From Gp13-AA77 sp035949375 (GTDB lineage: Bacteria > Acidobacteriota > Terriglobia > UBA7540): DNA of 64,000 nt. The stretch is taken from assembly GCA_035949375.1 (NCBI GenBank), contig DASZIG010000129.1, positions 124,001-188,000 on the forward strand. The letters run 5' to 3'. Shown here piece by piece: positions 49,505 to 59,406 of the stretch. The notes beneath the pieces were generated by a model. It saw only the letters and a program-made list of their open reading frames with translations, made no database searches and was not told the DNA's origin. Positions within the stretch are counted from its first letter, which is position 1. Every line of letters starts with the position of its first letter. The translations under genes were made by a program, and so were the position numbers.

Positions 49505-50248
49505 CTAATCGGACCGGCCGGCAGGATAAAAGGTGGCAAAGGCCTCAGTAATGTTTCGCGCGAGCGCCGGGCGCGCGGCGGGCCGTGCTGAACCCAAATC
49601 GTGTCCGGCGCCTTCGATGCGCACGAGCGCGGTGCGGGCGGAGATGAGCCTCAACGCCAGTTCCATCGCTTCGATCGACCCGAATGGATCGCGCGTCCCG
49701 TGGACGAAGAGCGCGCGGGTAGCGAGCGCGGCAAAATGGTCTGTGCGTGGCCGGGACGGCTGCCGCGGCGGATGCAACGGGTAGGAGAGCAGGAGCAAGC
49801 CGCTCGCGACGCCAGCGCATTCTGCGGCGAGCATCGTCGCCTGACGGCCTCCGTAGGAGTGGCCGCCGAGAAATATCCGCTCAAACGGCCTACGGTCGCT
49901 CAGATCCTGGGCGTTTGGGCCGGCCGGGCCGCCCGAATCCCCGGCAGCGTCCAATGCCCTGAGTGCCTCGACCGCGTTCCGCAACCCTTCGCGGTCATGA
50001 ACATCTTCACCCCGGAACGGCGGGCCATGCGGGCGCTTCTGCCGGTAGCTCAGATCGCAGCGCAACACAGTGAGTCCGCTCCCGGCCAGCGCCTCGGCGA
50101 GCGCCACGAGCAACGGCGCCTGGCAGTTTGATCCGGCGCCGTGCGTTAGCACGATCGCATCCGCGGATGACGCGGTCACGCTCTCAGGACGGTGCAGGAA
50201 TCCGCGCACCGGAGGATCGGCGTCTTTGCTGAATGGAATAGCGTCCAT
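49505..50248 (-). CDS. Alpha/beta-hydrolase family protein
   Basis: 247 residues. IVLTHGAGSNCQAPLLVALAEALAG is the oxyanion loop, GGHSYGGRQATMLAA the nucleophile elbow (Ser), and LFVHGTRDPFGS and GAGHDLG give the Asp and His of the triad. It belongs to the KANL3/Tex30-like dienelactone-hydrolase group found in bacteria as generic hydrolases. It ends the leftward group with maltokinase and glgE, 31 bases after the former. Substrate unknown. Confidence 0.82.
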   Translation of the reverse strand: MDAIPFSKDADPPVRGFLHRPESVTASSADAIVLTHGAGSNCQAPLLVALAEALAGSGLTVLRCDLSYRQKRPHGPPFRGEDVHDREGLRNAVEALRALDAAGDSGGPAGPNAQDLSDRRPFERIFLGGHSYGGRQATMLAAECAGVASGLLLLSYPLHPPRQPSRPRTDHFAALATRALFVHGTRDPFGSIEAMELALRLISARTALVRIEGAGHDLGSARPAARPALARNITEAFATFYPAGRSD

Positions 50249-50279
50249 GCTTCGTGATGAATCCTGTTCGCGTGTAGGC

Positions 50280-51767
50280 TCACCCGCCCATGATGTCCAA
50301 AATCCCTGCCAGCGGAATGATGACCCAATCCGGCCGGTTGTTCAGCTCGTATCCGAGCTCGTAAATGGCCTTGCTCAAGAGATAAGCGTCAAGCAGGCTG
50401 CGCACCGCCTCTGCCGAGTCCGGAAGAAACCGTCCGGATCGGGCGGCGGCCAGGTACGATGTCAAGAATCGGCGAGAAACGTTGTCTTTCCAGAATCGGG
50501 CCCACTCCGCACACTCCGAGCCGCCGATCGCCGGTCCGCCCGACGCTGGGGGCGAGCTGGCATCCGGCCGCGCCAGCCAATCCCTCATGCCCTTGATGGC
50601 GGCGTAGTGAAAGGATCGCAGCATCCCCGCCACATCCTGCAGGGGCGACTGCTTCGATCGGCGCTCCGCAAGCGGCCGGGCGGGCTCGCCTTCAAAATCG
50701 ATGATCACGAAATCCCGGTTTGCGCACAGCACCTGCCCCAGGTGGTAATCTCCGTGGATCCGAATGCGGGCGCCGCCTTCGGGCCCGGACCCGAAAGCCT
50801 GAAGCCGGTCTTCGATGTTGTTGCGGAGATCGTGCACGCGGCGGGCGCTCGGACGAGCGTCGCTGGGCAGGACTCCCGGCTGGCACTCGAGGGTCTGAAA
50901 CACCCTGGCACACTGCTCCCGGGCCGAGATTCGAAGGGCTTGTCGAAATGGCTCGGAGAACGGCTCCGGCGCAAAGTCCGGGTCGCTCGAATCGGAAGCC
51001 AGGGCCAGGTGAAGATCGGCGGTGCGGCGGCCGAGCAACTCCGCCGCCTGAAGGTACGACCCGAGATCTCCTTCGGCGATTGCGCGCGCCGATTGTGCCT
51101 GCGACAGTCGGGCGAAGTAGGCGGCGAGTTCCTCGAGCGTATACTCCCAGGCATTCCCCTGGTTCGCGATAAATGACTGAAGGATGCCGAGGGTTCGCAG
51201 GCCTCCGTTGTGGCCGCGATAGACCATCGATCCCGTCACGGCCGGAACCTGCGGGAAGCGCGCACGCTCGGTCAGGAAAGTCCCGATCTCAAGCTCGGGA
51301 TTGATTCCCTCGCCCGCCTGCCGCAGCAATTTCAGGATGTAGAGGTTCTCAAAGATCACGGAGCTGTTGCTCTGCTCGCTCGAGACGAGCTTCGCGCGGA
51401 ATTGCTCCGCCGGCTTACTGCGCCGGTAAGCGCTCGATGGGCTCGAGAACACTTCGCCTTTCTCTCCCCGGTAGATGCGGCCCTGCTCGATCGATTTCAG
51501 AAGCAGCGTGAGGAAACCGGGCTCGCGAAGCGCGTCCCGCGGCTCCTCTCCGGCGGTGAGGGGCAGGGCGTAGGTCTCATCGGGATACGCGTCCGAATAC
51601 CGGACGTCGATCAGAGCCAAGTTCGCCGCCACGCGCTCATCGCACATCGGAATCCAATCGAGGATCTCGACGGATCGCACACCGCGCGCCTTACCGCCAA
51701 ACCAGCGCTGTTCAGCCAGGAACGCCGGCAATTTCTCAAGCAACGAGTTTTGTTTCGTGTCCGCCAT
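50280..51767 (-). CDS. mak: Maltokinase
   Basis: 495 residues with an N-terminal cap domain (LPAFLAEQRWFGGKARGVRSVEI) typical of maltokinases and TreS-Pep2 fusions. The phosphotransferase core has RIHGDYHLGQVL (catalytic Asp) and VIIDFEGEPARPLAERR (metal Asp). It makes maltose-1-phosphate from ATP and maltose. It stands directly after glgE, whose substrate is maltose-1-phosphate. A trehalose synthase to supply maltose is not in the window. Confidence 0.93.
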   Translation of the reverse strand: MADTKQNSLLEKLPAFLAEQRWFGGKARGVRSVEILDWIPMCDERVAANLALIDVRYSDAYPDETYALPLTAGEEPRDALREPGFLTLLLKSIEQGRIYRGEKGEVFSSPSSAYRRSKPAEQFRAKLVSSEQSNSSVIFENLYILKLLRQAGEGINPELEIGTFLTERARFPQVPAVTGSMVYRGHNGGLRTLGILQSFIANQGNAWEYTLEELAAYFARLSQAQSARAIAEGDLGSYLQAAELLGRRTADLHLALASDSSDPDFAPEPFSEPFRQALRISAREQCARVFQTLECQPGVLPSDARPSARRVHDLRNNIEDRLQAFGSGPEGGARIRIHGDYHLGQVLCANRDFVIIDFEGEPARPLAERRSKQSPLQDVAGMLRSFHYAAIKGMRDWLARPDASSPPASGGPAIGGSECAEWARFWKDNVSRRFLTSYLAAARSGRFLPDSAEAVRSLLDAYLLSKAIYELGYELNNRPDWVIIPLAGILDIMGG

Positions 51768-51834
51768 ACTCCAGCTTGGATGAAACCGGCCCCGTAGCGG
51801 CTTCGCGATTCCGGCAGGCGAACGCTCCCGTTCT

Positions 51835-53814
51835 TCACGGTATCAGGTGGAAGATGTGCGCCGGGAGTCGCGCCGGATTTAACTCGATGTAGTTTCGAGC
51901 GCCCTGCCATTGATACTCATTGCCGGTCAGCAGGTCCCGAACCCGATATTTCTGCCAGGGAACGAGTCCGAGCTCAGCGAGCCCGAGATCGGTCCAACCC
52001 GACCGGGTCTGCCTGAAATCCAGATTGACGACCACCAGAACCCTGTCGGAAAGGTCGGGAGTTGATTTCGAATAGACCAGCAATTGGTCGCTGTCGGTGC
52101 CGTGAAAGTGAAGCGTGTCGTTGCGGCGCAAGGCCGGGTGTTCGCGCCGGACCTGATTCACCCGGGCGATGAAGCCGCGCAGACTGTCCGGCCGATCGAT
52201 GTCCCAATGCCGAATCTCGTACTTCTCCGCGTCCAGATACTCTTCCTTTCCGGGAACGAGCGCCCGGTTCTCCATCAGCTCGAACGCCGGGCCGTAGATC
52301 CCGTAGTTGGCCGATAAGGTCGCCGCCAGGACCAGGCGCGCCAGGAACGCAGGGCGGCCGCCGGTCTGCAACTCCCCGGTCAGAATGTCGGGCGTGTTAG
52401 GCCAGAAGTGCGGCCGGAAAAACTCGCGCACCTCAGTGGCAGTCAGCTCCTTGAGGTACTCCGTCAGGTCCCACTTGTTGTTGCGCCAGGCGAAGTAAGT
52501 GTACGAATGCGTGAATCCGAGCTTCGCCAGACGATACATGATCTTCGGGCGCGTGAAGGCCTCGGCGAGAAAAAGCGCGTCGGGATAATCGCGTTTGACC
52601 TCGCCGATCAGCCACTCCCAGAAGGGGAAAGGCTTGGTGTGTGGATTATCCACCCTGAAGATGCGGACGCCCTGGCGGGCCCAATAGAGCACAACGCTCT
52701 TCAACTCCTCCCAAAGCCCGGCCCAATGCTCGCTTTCAAAGTTGAACGGGTAGATGTCCTGATATTTCTTGGGCGGATTCTCGGCGTACTGGATGCTTCC
52801 ATCCGGGCGTTGCTGGAACCATTCCGGATGCGATCGCACGTAGGGATGGTCGGGCGAGCACTGGAATGCGATGTCGAGAGCCAGGTCCATGCCGAGCGCC
52901 CGGCACCTTGAGAGCAGGTCATGGAAATCCTCGAGCGTTCCCAGTTGCGGGTCGATATCCTTGTGGCCGCCGAGATCCGAGCCGATCGCCCAAGGGCTGC
53001 CCACATCGTCGGGCTGCGCCGCCGGATTGTTGTTTTTGCCTTTGCGGTGCGTGACGCCGATGGGATGAATCGGCGGCAGGTAAAGAACGTCGAAGCCCAT
53101 TCCGGCGACGTAAGGCAGACGCTCCGCGCAGTCCTTGAAGGTGCCGTGCCTTCCCGGCTCGGCTGCAGTGGAGCGCGGGAACATTTCGTACCAGGCGCTC
53201 GATCGCGCGCTTTCGGGATCGACACGGACTTCGAGCGGGGCGGATGCCACCGAGAAGCGCCGGTCCGGATAGAGCCGCACGAGTTCAGCGATCCGATCGC
53301 TGAGGGCCGTCTCCAAGGCCGCCTTGAGGTCCGCCGGCGCCTCGAGTAATTCCGCCCACTGTTCCAGCAGCCCGCGGTGCGCCCCGTCCGCCCGTTCGGA
53401 GGCCTGCCGCACGAGAGGCGCGCCGATCTTCAATTCGATCGCGGCATCATGGTCGTCGAGGCCGGCTTTTACTTTCTTCTCGAGACCTGCGCGCCAGGTC
53501 GCGAAATGATCGACCCAGCCCTCAACCGAGTACCTGTGAACGCCCACTTGGCCCACCTGAAACGCCGCGCGCCAGCGATCGTTTTCAACCAGCTCCATCC
53601 GAGTCTCGGAGAGGCTGCCCGCCGAATCCCAATGCCTCAGCACGCCGCCCAGCAGATCGTGGCCGTCTGCGACGATGTCGGCCTCGACGACCACCGAGTC
53701 GCCGGTCGCGCGCTTGATCGGAAATCGGCCACAATCCACTTGGGGCGTCACGCGCTCAATCGCCACGCGTCGCCGCGCCTGCCCCTCTTGCCGGTCCGCC
53801 GCCTCTCGAGTCAT
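51835..53814 (-). CDS. glgE: Alpha-1,4-glucan:maltose-1-phosphate maltosyltransferase
   Basis: 659 residues from ATG 53814; 26 more codons upstream to TTG are less likely. An N-terminal beta domain (about 1-110) and helical insert precede a GH13 barrel. Markers are AWYEMFPRS, the nucleophile Asp in FRVDNPHTKPFPFWEWLI, the acid/base Glu in FLAEAFTRPKIMYRLAKLGF, and FAWRNNKWDLTEYL. It extends alpha-glucan chains with maltosyl units from maltose-1-phosphate. It is followed by maltokinase, 67 bases downstream. Confidence 0.95.
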   Translation of the reverse strand: MTREAADRQEGQARRRVAIERVTPQVDCGRFPIKRATGDSVVVEADIVADGHDLLGGVLRHWDSAGSLSETRMELVENDRWRAAFQVGQVGVHRYSVEGWVDHFATWRAGLEKKVKAGLDDHDAAIELKIGAPLVRQASERADGAHRGLLEQWAELLEAPADLKAALETALSDRIAELVRLYPDRRFSVASAPLEVRVDPESARSSAWYEMFPRSTAAEPGRHGTFKDCAERLPYVAGMGFDVLYLPPIHPIGVTHRKGKNNNPAAQPDDVGSPWAIGSDLGGHKDIDPQLGTLEDFHDLLSRCRALGMDLALDIAFQCSPDHPYVRSHPEWFQQRPDGSIQYAENPPKKYQDIYPFNFESEHWAGLWEELKSVVLYWARQGVRIFRVDNPHTKPFPFWEWLIGEVKRDYPDALFLAEAFTRPKIMYRLAKLGFTHSYTYFAWRNNKWDLTEYLKELTATEVREFFRPHFWPNTPDILTGELQTGGRPAFLARLVLAATLSANYGIYGPAFELMENRALVPGKEEYLDAEKYEIRHWDIDRPDSLRGFIARVNQVRREHPALRRNDTLHFHGTDSDQLLVYSKSTPDLSDRVLVVVNLDFRQTRSGWTDLGLAELGLVPWQKYRVRDLLTGNEYQWQGARNYIELNPARLPAHIFHLIP

Positions 53815-54039
53815 CAAACAGACCCTCTCCACAATCGGAACGAAATCGGAACGAGATCGGAACGCGTTCGCGAACCAATGCCATCGCCCCAAGATTCAGC
53901 GTATAACGACTCCGCTGCGGCTCGCCAGCGGACTGAAGCAAGAAGGGAAAAGAGCACCTGGTTGGCAGCTCGCTCGAGAGCAGTTGGTGAGATTCGCGAA
54001 AAGGGCCAGCGAGCCGTCGGTCAATAGGCTGACGGAGAA

Positions 54040-54530
54040 TGCGCGGGCAAAGCCTGTAAGCCGAATTCTGTGGCCGTCAGAGACGGCCGGCGATCATTCC
54101 TCTAGCCTCGGCCTTGCGGCCGAGGTCGAGCGACCTACCCGAGGGTTGTAAACGGAGCGGGCAGCTCCTCCCCTCCTATTTGGTCTTGCTCCGTGTGGGG
54201 TTTTCCCTGCCCCAGGCATCACTGCCCGGGCGGTGCGCTCTTACATTAAGCTGCCCGGCTTCGATTCCGGGCCGCCGCACCTTTTCACCCTTACCCTGCC
54301 GGCCACCGGCTTGCGCCGGTCTGGCGCCACAGGGCGGTATGTTTTCTGTGGCACTGTCCGTACCGGAGACGTACGGGTCGAAACCATCCTTCTCCGGCCC
54401 TCGCCGTTAGCGAGCACACTGCCCTGCGGAGTTCGGACTTTCCTCTCCCCTGTCCATGCCAGCCCCGCCGGCCCGCAAAGGCCGACTGGACGCTCGGACA
54501 GGGCAGCGATCACCCGTCTTGCCCGCGCAA
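54040..54530 (-). ncRNA. rnpB: RNase P RNA (bacterial class A)
   Basis: The minus strand contains the universal GAGGAAAGTCCGAACTCC-type core near the 5' end (54436-54452 region) and ends with the CGGCTTACAGGCTT 3' motif at 54054-54067. The first and last 12-13 bases (54518-54530 and 54040-54052) are complementary and form helix P1. Total length about 490 bases is long for class A, so one or more peripheral helices are extended. It is the catalytic RNA that trims tRNA 5' leaders. TATCAT ahead of the 5' end may be its -10 box. Confidence 0.93.
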
Positions 54531-54645
54531 GCTGTATGATAACAGGGAAGACGCGTGCCTGCTCGCCGCAGCATCAGACTGTCTCAGCATCGGCCTTCGC
54601 GGCATCGACCTTCGCAGGCGTTACTTGCATCCTAGCTATTGAACC

Positions 54646-56115
54646 ATGCGATCCGCACCATACGAACCCACGCCGGCGGCGAACCGTCACCGTGCGATGC
54701 CGCCCGCCGTCACTCTTCCGGGCGTGTTCCTCGGCGCTCTTCTCGGCGCTCTTGTGCTCGTTGCGAGGCCGACGGAAGCCCAACAGACCGCGCCTGCAGC
54801 CCCCCCGAGTGCGGAAGCCCAGGCGAATTCTGCCCAGGCGACGCTTGCGACCGCGGACGAAGTCCTGCAACAGATGAGCCGCATTACGGGCCTGCCGATC
54901 AAGGCGCCGTTGAAGAAAGAACTCGTCAGCAAGTCCGACGTGGAACAGTACCTCAAGGACAACCTGCACGCCGAATACACGGCGGCGGAAATGCACGGCG
55001 AGGAGGCGGCGCTCAAGGCCTTCGGCGTGGTGCCGCCCGACTTCAGCCTGGAACGGTTTCTCGTAAGCTTCTACACGGAACAGGCGGCAGGATTTTACGA
55101 CCCGCGCCGCCAGACGATGTTCATGGCCGACTGGGTAGAGCCCGATCAGCAGAAAGTTGTGCTGGCCCACGAACTCACTCACGCGCTCCAGGACCAGAGC
55201 TTCGACTTGTGGAAATTCACGCACGCCGTCCGCGACAATGACGATGCCTTGACCGCGCGCGCCGCGCTGGTGGAAGGTTACGCGACGCTCTCCATGATGC
55301 AGGTGATGCTCGGTTCTGTGCCGGTCGAGAAGCTGCCCTCGCTCGACTCGATGATCGAGCAGGGCCTCAACCAATCCATGGCCTCGTTCCCCGTGTACTC
55401 GAGCGCGCCCTTTTTCATGCGATTTCAACTCCTGTTCCCTTATCTTCAGGGCATGCGGTTCTCGCGCCGGGCGCTCGAGATCGGAGGATGGAGGCGGCTG
55501 AACCAGACCTTCACCGACCCGCCCAGCACCACCCGGCAGATATTCGAACCCGACCTCTACTTCTCGAATCGACCGGCGCCTGACGGCTCGAACGGCTGGA
55601 ACCCCGCGACAGCGGTTGCCGCGCAGCCGCAGCCGAAGGCGGACGAATTGGCGCTTCCGCCTCCCCCGTCGCTCGAACACGTGGCCGGCGTGCAGCAGGT
55701 GGAGAGCAACGTCATGGGTGCGCTCGGCTACTACGCCCTGTTCGGGCAACTTCTGACCGAGGCCGAGAGCCGGAAGGTGAGCTCCACATGGGTGGCGGAC
55801 CGCTATCTGGTGTACGAGGGACCGTCGCCGGGACAGTTGATCCTGGTGTCACGGACGCGGTGGACCAGCCCCAAAGCCGCCGCCGATTTCTGCGCCGACT
55901 ACCGGGCGATTCTCGCAAAGCGTTCGCCCGGAGGTGACGCCTCGAAGCCCATCCCCCAGGCGGGAAGTGCATCGGGCGACCCCAACATATTCGTTCGCAC
56001 GTCGGGATCCCGCCGCACCCTCGTTCTAAGCAAGGGAGACGAGTGCCGCTGGTTCGAAGGCGCGCCGGCGGAGCAAGCGGACGCGCTCGGCGGCTGGCTC
56101 GGATCGCTGCAATAG
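54646..56115 (+). CDS. Exported HELTH-type metallopeptidase-like protein
   Basis: 489 residues with a signal-like helix (PGVFLGALLGALVLVA; the ATG at 54697 would start just before it). QKVVLAHELTHALQDQSFDL supplies an H-E-x-x-H zinc motif and LVEGYATLSM, about 35 residues later, the third glutamate of a gluzincin-like site. A Pro/Ala-rich region follows and the C-terminal part (RTSGSRRTLVLSKGDECRWFEG) is beta-rich. It likely acts in the periplasm as a protease or a decayed relative. It faces rnpB across a 115-base gap on the opposite strand. Confidence 0.7.
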   Translation: MRSAPYEPTPAANRHRAMPPAVTLPGVFLGALLGALVLVARPTEAQQTAPAAPPSAEAQANSAQATLATADEVLQQMSRITGLPIKAPLKKELVSKSDVEQYLKDNLHAEYTAAEMHGEEAALKAFGVVPPDFSLERFLVSFYTEQAAGFYDPRRQTMFMADWVEPDQQKVVLAHELTHALQDQSFDLWKFTHAVRDNDDALTARAALVEGYATLSMMQVMLGSVPVEKLPSLDSMIEQGLNQSMASFPVYSSAPFFMRFQLLFPYLQGMRFSRRALEIGGWRRLNQTFTDPPSTTRQIFEPDLYFSNRPAPDGSNGWNPATAVAAQPQPKADELALPPPPSLEHVAGVQQVESNVMGALGYYALFGQLLTEAESRKVSSTWVADRYLVYEGPSPGQLILVSRTRWTSPKAAADFCADYRAILAKRSPGGDASKPIPQAGSASGDPNIFVRTSGSRRTLVLSKGDECRWFEGAPAEQADALGGWLGSLQ

Positions 56116-56224
56116 TTGCCTCCGCCGCAACAGGACGGTTAGAATCCAAACAGGCGACCGGCCGACCCAAGGCAGACGACCGGCGCGTCCGGCGGCTTCA
56201 GGCCGCTCCACGAGGAGGCCGTTC

Positions 56225-56569
56225 ATGGCATTGACGATCGCCGAGGAGCAGCGCGATGGGGTTACGGTACTCAAACTCACGGGTCGCCTGGTGCTGGGCG
56301 AAGAAAGCAACGAACTCCGTACCACGATCAAGAGGCTGCTCGACGCCGGGGACAACAAGATTCTGGTCGACCTGAACGGCGTGTCGTACATCGACAGCGC
56401 CGGGCTTGGCACGCTGGTGGCCGGATTCACTTCCAGCCGAAACGCGGGCGGCACGATGAAGCTCGCCAATCTCACCAAGAAGGTCAACGAGCAACTCAAC
56501 ATCACGAAGCTCGTCACCGTCTTCGACGTTTTTGACAACGTGGCCGCAGGCCTCAAGTCTTTTTCCTGA
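56225..56569 (+). CDS. STAS-domain anti-sigma-factor antagonist-like protein
   Basis: 114 residues forming one STAS domain: VTVLKLTGRLVLGEESNELRTTI and VDLNGVSYIDSAGLGTLVAGF, with Ser58 at the usual phosphorylation site. GAGGAGG six bases before the ATG is a strong ribosome site. Such proteins bind or release anti-sigma factors according to phosphorylation. No partner kinase or sigma gene is adjacent. Confidence 0.9.
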   Translation: MALTIAEEQRDGVTVLKLTGRLVLGEESNELRTTIKRLLDAGDNKILVDLNGVSYIDSAGLGTLVAGFTSSRNAGGTMKLANLTKKVNEQLNITKLVTVFDVFDNVAAGLKSFS

Positions 56570-56606
56570 TGGCGCGCCGCTGCTCTGCCGGAGCGGCGGC
56601 AACGCC

Positions 56607-57917
56607 TCACCCCTCAAGATCGTAGATGGCGAGGCCCGAGAGCATCTTGGGGTAGAAGTCTGTCGATTTCTGCGGCATCACCAGGCCCGCGAACGCATTG
56701 TCACGCACCGCCTCGATCGGGGTGGGGTTCAGCAGAAAGCACATTTGCGCGCGCCCGGAATCGACGGCTTGCACAGCCGCCTCCATATCCCGCTCGTAGT
56801 ACAGATTCTTCTCGTCACGGACGGCCTGGCGGTCAACGCCGAGCGCCTCTTCGATCAGCAGCCGGTGCAGCACAAACACGTCAAGGCGCGCGAGCGAAGG
56901 CGGAGTTCCCCCGAGCTCATACTCTTCGGCGCTCTCACGCAACACCAGCAGAGCCGCGCGTCCGGGGCCGGCGTATGCCAGGAACGCGGGCGCGCCGCTT
57001 CCGGCCTCGCTCAGTTCGCGGCGCCAGGCGGCCAGTTCCGTGGACGCCGCGCTGGGCAGATCCTTCACGTCGAAATTGGTGGCGGCCGCCGTGATGAAAC
57101 GCAGCCAACTGAAGTCGAAAAGCCCGTGAATCACGCGGTGCGTGGGCAGGATCAGCAGGCCGTCGGTCTCCATGCGGACGAAGGTCGCCATCACGTAGTC
57201 GGAGGCTGCGCTTCCCTTCCCTTCGGCGCGCAGGCTGTTGCGATAAGCGAGCGCGGTCTCGTAGCGATGGTGGCCGTCCGCGATGATGAGCTTGCGATCC
57301 CGCATTTCCTTGAGGACATTTTCCAGAGCGTCGCCCGACGTGACGCGCCCTACATCGTGGCGCGTGCCATATTCGTCCTCGAGGCTCTCCCACGGCGATG
57401 AGCCGCCCGCCGACGCCGCAAGCTCGCGCTCCACGATGCCTTCAGGGTCGCTGTAAAGGAGAAAAATCTGGCCGAAGTGGGCGCGCGTGGCGCGCAGCAG
57501 AGCCATGCGGTCCGCCTTGGGACCGGTGAGGGTCTCCTCGTGCCGGTAGACGACGCCGGCGGAGTACTCCTCCAGGCGGCAGAGCCCGATGAACCCCGCG
57601 CGCCGCTTGCGCAGCTCCGGCTGACCGGGCACGGCGTACTCCTGACTGTAGGGATACAGCGCCGGCTCCGTGTCGCGCCGCAGCACGCCCCGCTCGATCC
57701 AGCCGCGAAACTCGGCGGCCGCCGCGGCGTAGGGGTCCTGCTCGCCCGCGTCCGGCTTGCGGCGGATGATGCGTGCCAGATTGTAAGGGCTCGCCTCGTA
57801 GTAGCGGGCCTGCATCTCAGGAGAGATTTTGTCGTAGGGCTGGGTGATCACCCGGGACAATCCGCCGACGGTTTCTGCGTCGTAGTGAAGCGCCCGAAAG
57901 GGCAATATTTCCGCCAT
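56607..57917 (-). CDS. DUF1015 family protein
   Basis: 436 residues from ATG 57917. The N-terminus ILPFRALHYDAETVGGLSRVITQPYDKISPEMQARYYEASPYNLARII and the central IADGHHRYETALAYRN are diagnostic of DUF1015 (sometimes linked to serine kinase SerK). In archaeal SerK this fold phosphorylates serine, with a HGHHRYE-type active site; the same could hold here but is not shown. It stands divergent from gph with 92 bases between. Confidence 0.85.
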   Translation of the reverse strand: MAEILPFRALHYDAETVGGLSRVITQPYDKISPEMQARYYEASPYNLARIIRRKPDAGEQDPYAAAAAEFRGWIERGVLRRDTEPALYPYSQEYAVPGQPELRKRRAGFIGLCRLEEYSAGVVYRHEETLTGPKADRMALLRATRAHFGQIFLLYSDPEGIVERELAASAGGSSPWESLEDEYGTRHDVGRVTSGDALENVLKEMRDRKLIIADGHHRYETALAYRNSLRAEGKGSAASDYVMATFVRMETDGLLILPTHRVIHGLFDFSWLRFITAAATNFDVKDLPSAASTELAAWRRELSEAGSGAPAFLAYAGPGRAALLVLRESAEEYELGGTPPSLARLDVFVLHRLLIEEALGVDRQAVRDEKNLYYERDMEAAVQAVDSGRAQMCFLLNPTPIEAVRDNAFAGLVMPQKSTDFYPKMLSGLAIYDLEG

Positions 57918-58009
57918 GAGAGACCATTCCTTTGTCTTGAAGTAGGGCGCAGGCGGGCAATCCCGAAAACGCTTCTCCAACCGCGCCGCGCTTCCGATTA
58001 TAATGAACC

Positions 58010-58714
58010 TTGGCGATTCCCTCCGAAAATCACGCAACTGCGCCGGGCCCGATCGACCTCCTGGTATTTGACCTTGACGGCACGCTGATCGACAGCAAGC
58101 AGGATCTCGTCCAGAGCGTGAACGCGGTGCGCATGCGGATGCACCTTCCGACGCTCCCCGAAGAAACCATCGCCGCCTATGTGGGCCGCGGCGTGGTGGT
58201 GTTGATGAAGCGCGCGCTCGGCGACACCGTGACGGACGAAACCGTGGCCGAAGCCGTGGAGTTCTTCCTGGAATACTACCGCGACCACATGCTGGACCAT
58301 ACCCTGCCCTATCCGGGCGTCGCGGAGACGCTCGAAGCTCTCCATGGCCGCCGCATGGCCGTGCTCACCAACAAACCGGTGGGCTTCAGCCAAGCGATCC
58401 TCTCTGGGCTTGGCCTCAGCCGTTACTTCGTGCAGGTCTACGGCGGCAACAGTTTCGAGCGCAAGAAGCCCGACCCCGTCGGACTGATCACCCTGATGCA
58501 CGAGGCGAACGCGCCTGCGGAACGCACGATGATCGTGGGAGACTCGGACACCGACGTCCTCACCGGCAGGAATGCGGGCGCGTGGACTTGCGGCGTCACT
58601 TACGGCCTTGCGCCCCAGACCCTCGAGAGTTCCCCGCCGGACTTTCTGTTGGACGACCTGCGCGACCTTCCGGCTCTGCTGGACGGCCATCGGCACGAAG
58701 CCGCCGCGCGCTAA
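58010..58714 (+). CDS. gph: HAD-family phosphatase, phosphoglycolate phosphatase-like
   Basis: 234 residues from TTG 58010, the only plausible start before the catalytic FDLDGT (Asp21, Asp23). HAD motif II is VLTNKP, motif III Lys is in ERKKPDP and motif IV is MIVGDSDTDVLTG. The cap (LVQSVNAVRMRMHLPTLPEETIAAYVGRGVVVLM) is of the Gph type. It removes phosphate from 2-phosphoglycolate or a similar small substrate. Confidence 0.87.
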   Translation: MAIPSENHATAPGPIDLLVFDLDGTLIDSKQDLVQSVNAVRMRMHLPTLPEETIAAYVGRGVVVLMKRALGDTVTDETVAEAVEFFLEYYRDHMLDHTLPYPGVAETLEALHGRRMAVLTNKPVGFSQAILSGLGLSRYFVQVYGGNSFERKKPDPVGLITLMHEANAPAERTMIVGDSDTDVLTGRNAGAWTCGVTYGLAPQTLESSPPDFLLDDLRDLPALLDGHRHEAAAR

Positions 58715-59406
58715 GCAAACCCCGAGCAAAATGAGGAACGTGTTTGAGGACCGCGGCGAGAAACGCGGTGTAGGACGAGTCTGGCTTTGAATCGGCAAAA
58801 CGAAGCCACGTCAAAACTGGTTATATTGATTCCAAAGGACTTATGGTCGTACCGAGTTTGGCTTTTTTCGCTTCGTTTGGCTTCGTTTTGACCTGTTTTT
58901 CGGGTCGATTTATTGATTCTATTGGACTTAGTGGCTTCGTTTTGTAAAATTTTAGATTCTTTTTTTTCGACTTTTTGAGAGAAAACGGCAGGGCTAGCTC
59001 GGGGGCTACACAATCCCACTTTTCTCAGTGGCAAATCAGGTAGCGCGGAGCCAAGTGGCGCAACTTCGCCTGTGGCGCAACCTTGCCTGTAGCGCAACGC
59101 TCGTATCTCAAGCGTTGCGGCTTTTGAATGTCGTCGGAAAAAGCCGCAGGGCCAAGTGCGGGCCCTGCGCTACGGCTGCTGTCTCTGGGGTCGCAGCCGG
59201 AAAGGCACGTTGCAGCCGGAAGCGGTGAGTTTTCAAACAGACTGCAGCTGCGAAAGGCGCTCGTGGCGACAGACTGCAACTGGCTTGGCTCAAAGTGAGG
59301 GCCGCGGATGGTTTCCATGGGACATCGGCGTGTGAGGCTTGAAGCGTCAACCGCAGAGTCCCGCTCTGCGCCAGCCGGCCGACCCAAGGGGGAGTAACAA
59401 AGCGAC
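58715..59406. other. Intergenic region with dispersed repeats
   Basis: 692 bases without a supportable gene. The first third is the dispersed CTTAGTGGCTTCG repeat locus (58797-58943). The remainder has GGCGCAAC-type words (59054-59100) and a pair of GACTGCA(A/G)CT(G/T)G words (59240-59280). Open frames on the minus strand here are repeat-derived. Confidence 0.6.
58797..58943. repeat. Dispersed repeat pair (CTTAGTGGCTTCG family), locus 2
   Basis: Two direct copies of the element seen at 3264-3473, here at 58821-58851 and 58909-58943 (TTGATTC, A/T-rich core, GGACTTA, then TGGCTTCG or TGGTCGTACCG). They surround a TTCGTTTGGCTTCGTTTTGAC array, whose reverse complement (CAAAACGAAGCCACGTCAAAAC) stands at 58797-58818. 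The element is AT-rich compared with its surroundings. Confidence 0.7.

Noticed and set aside
49199..49591. Plus-strand frame of 130 codons in the gap before the MATE gene
   Set aside because: It runs into the hydrolase gene on the other strand, has no ribosome site and no recognisable domain.
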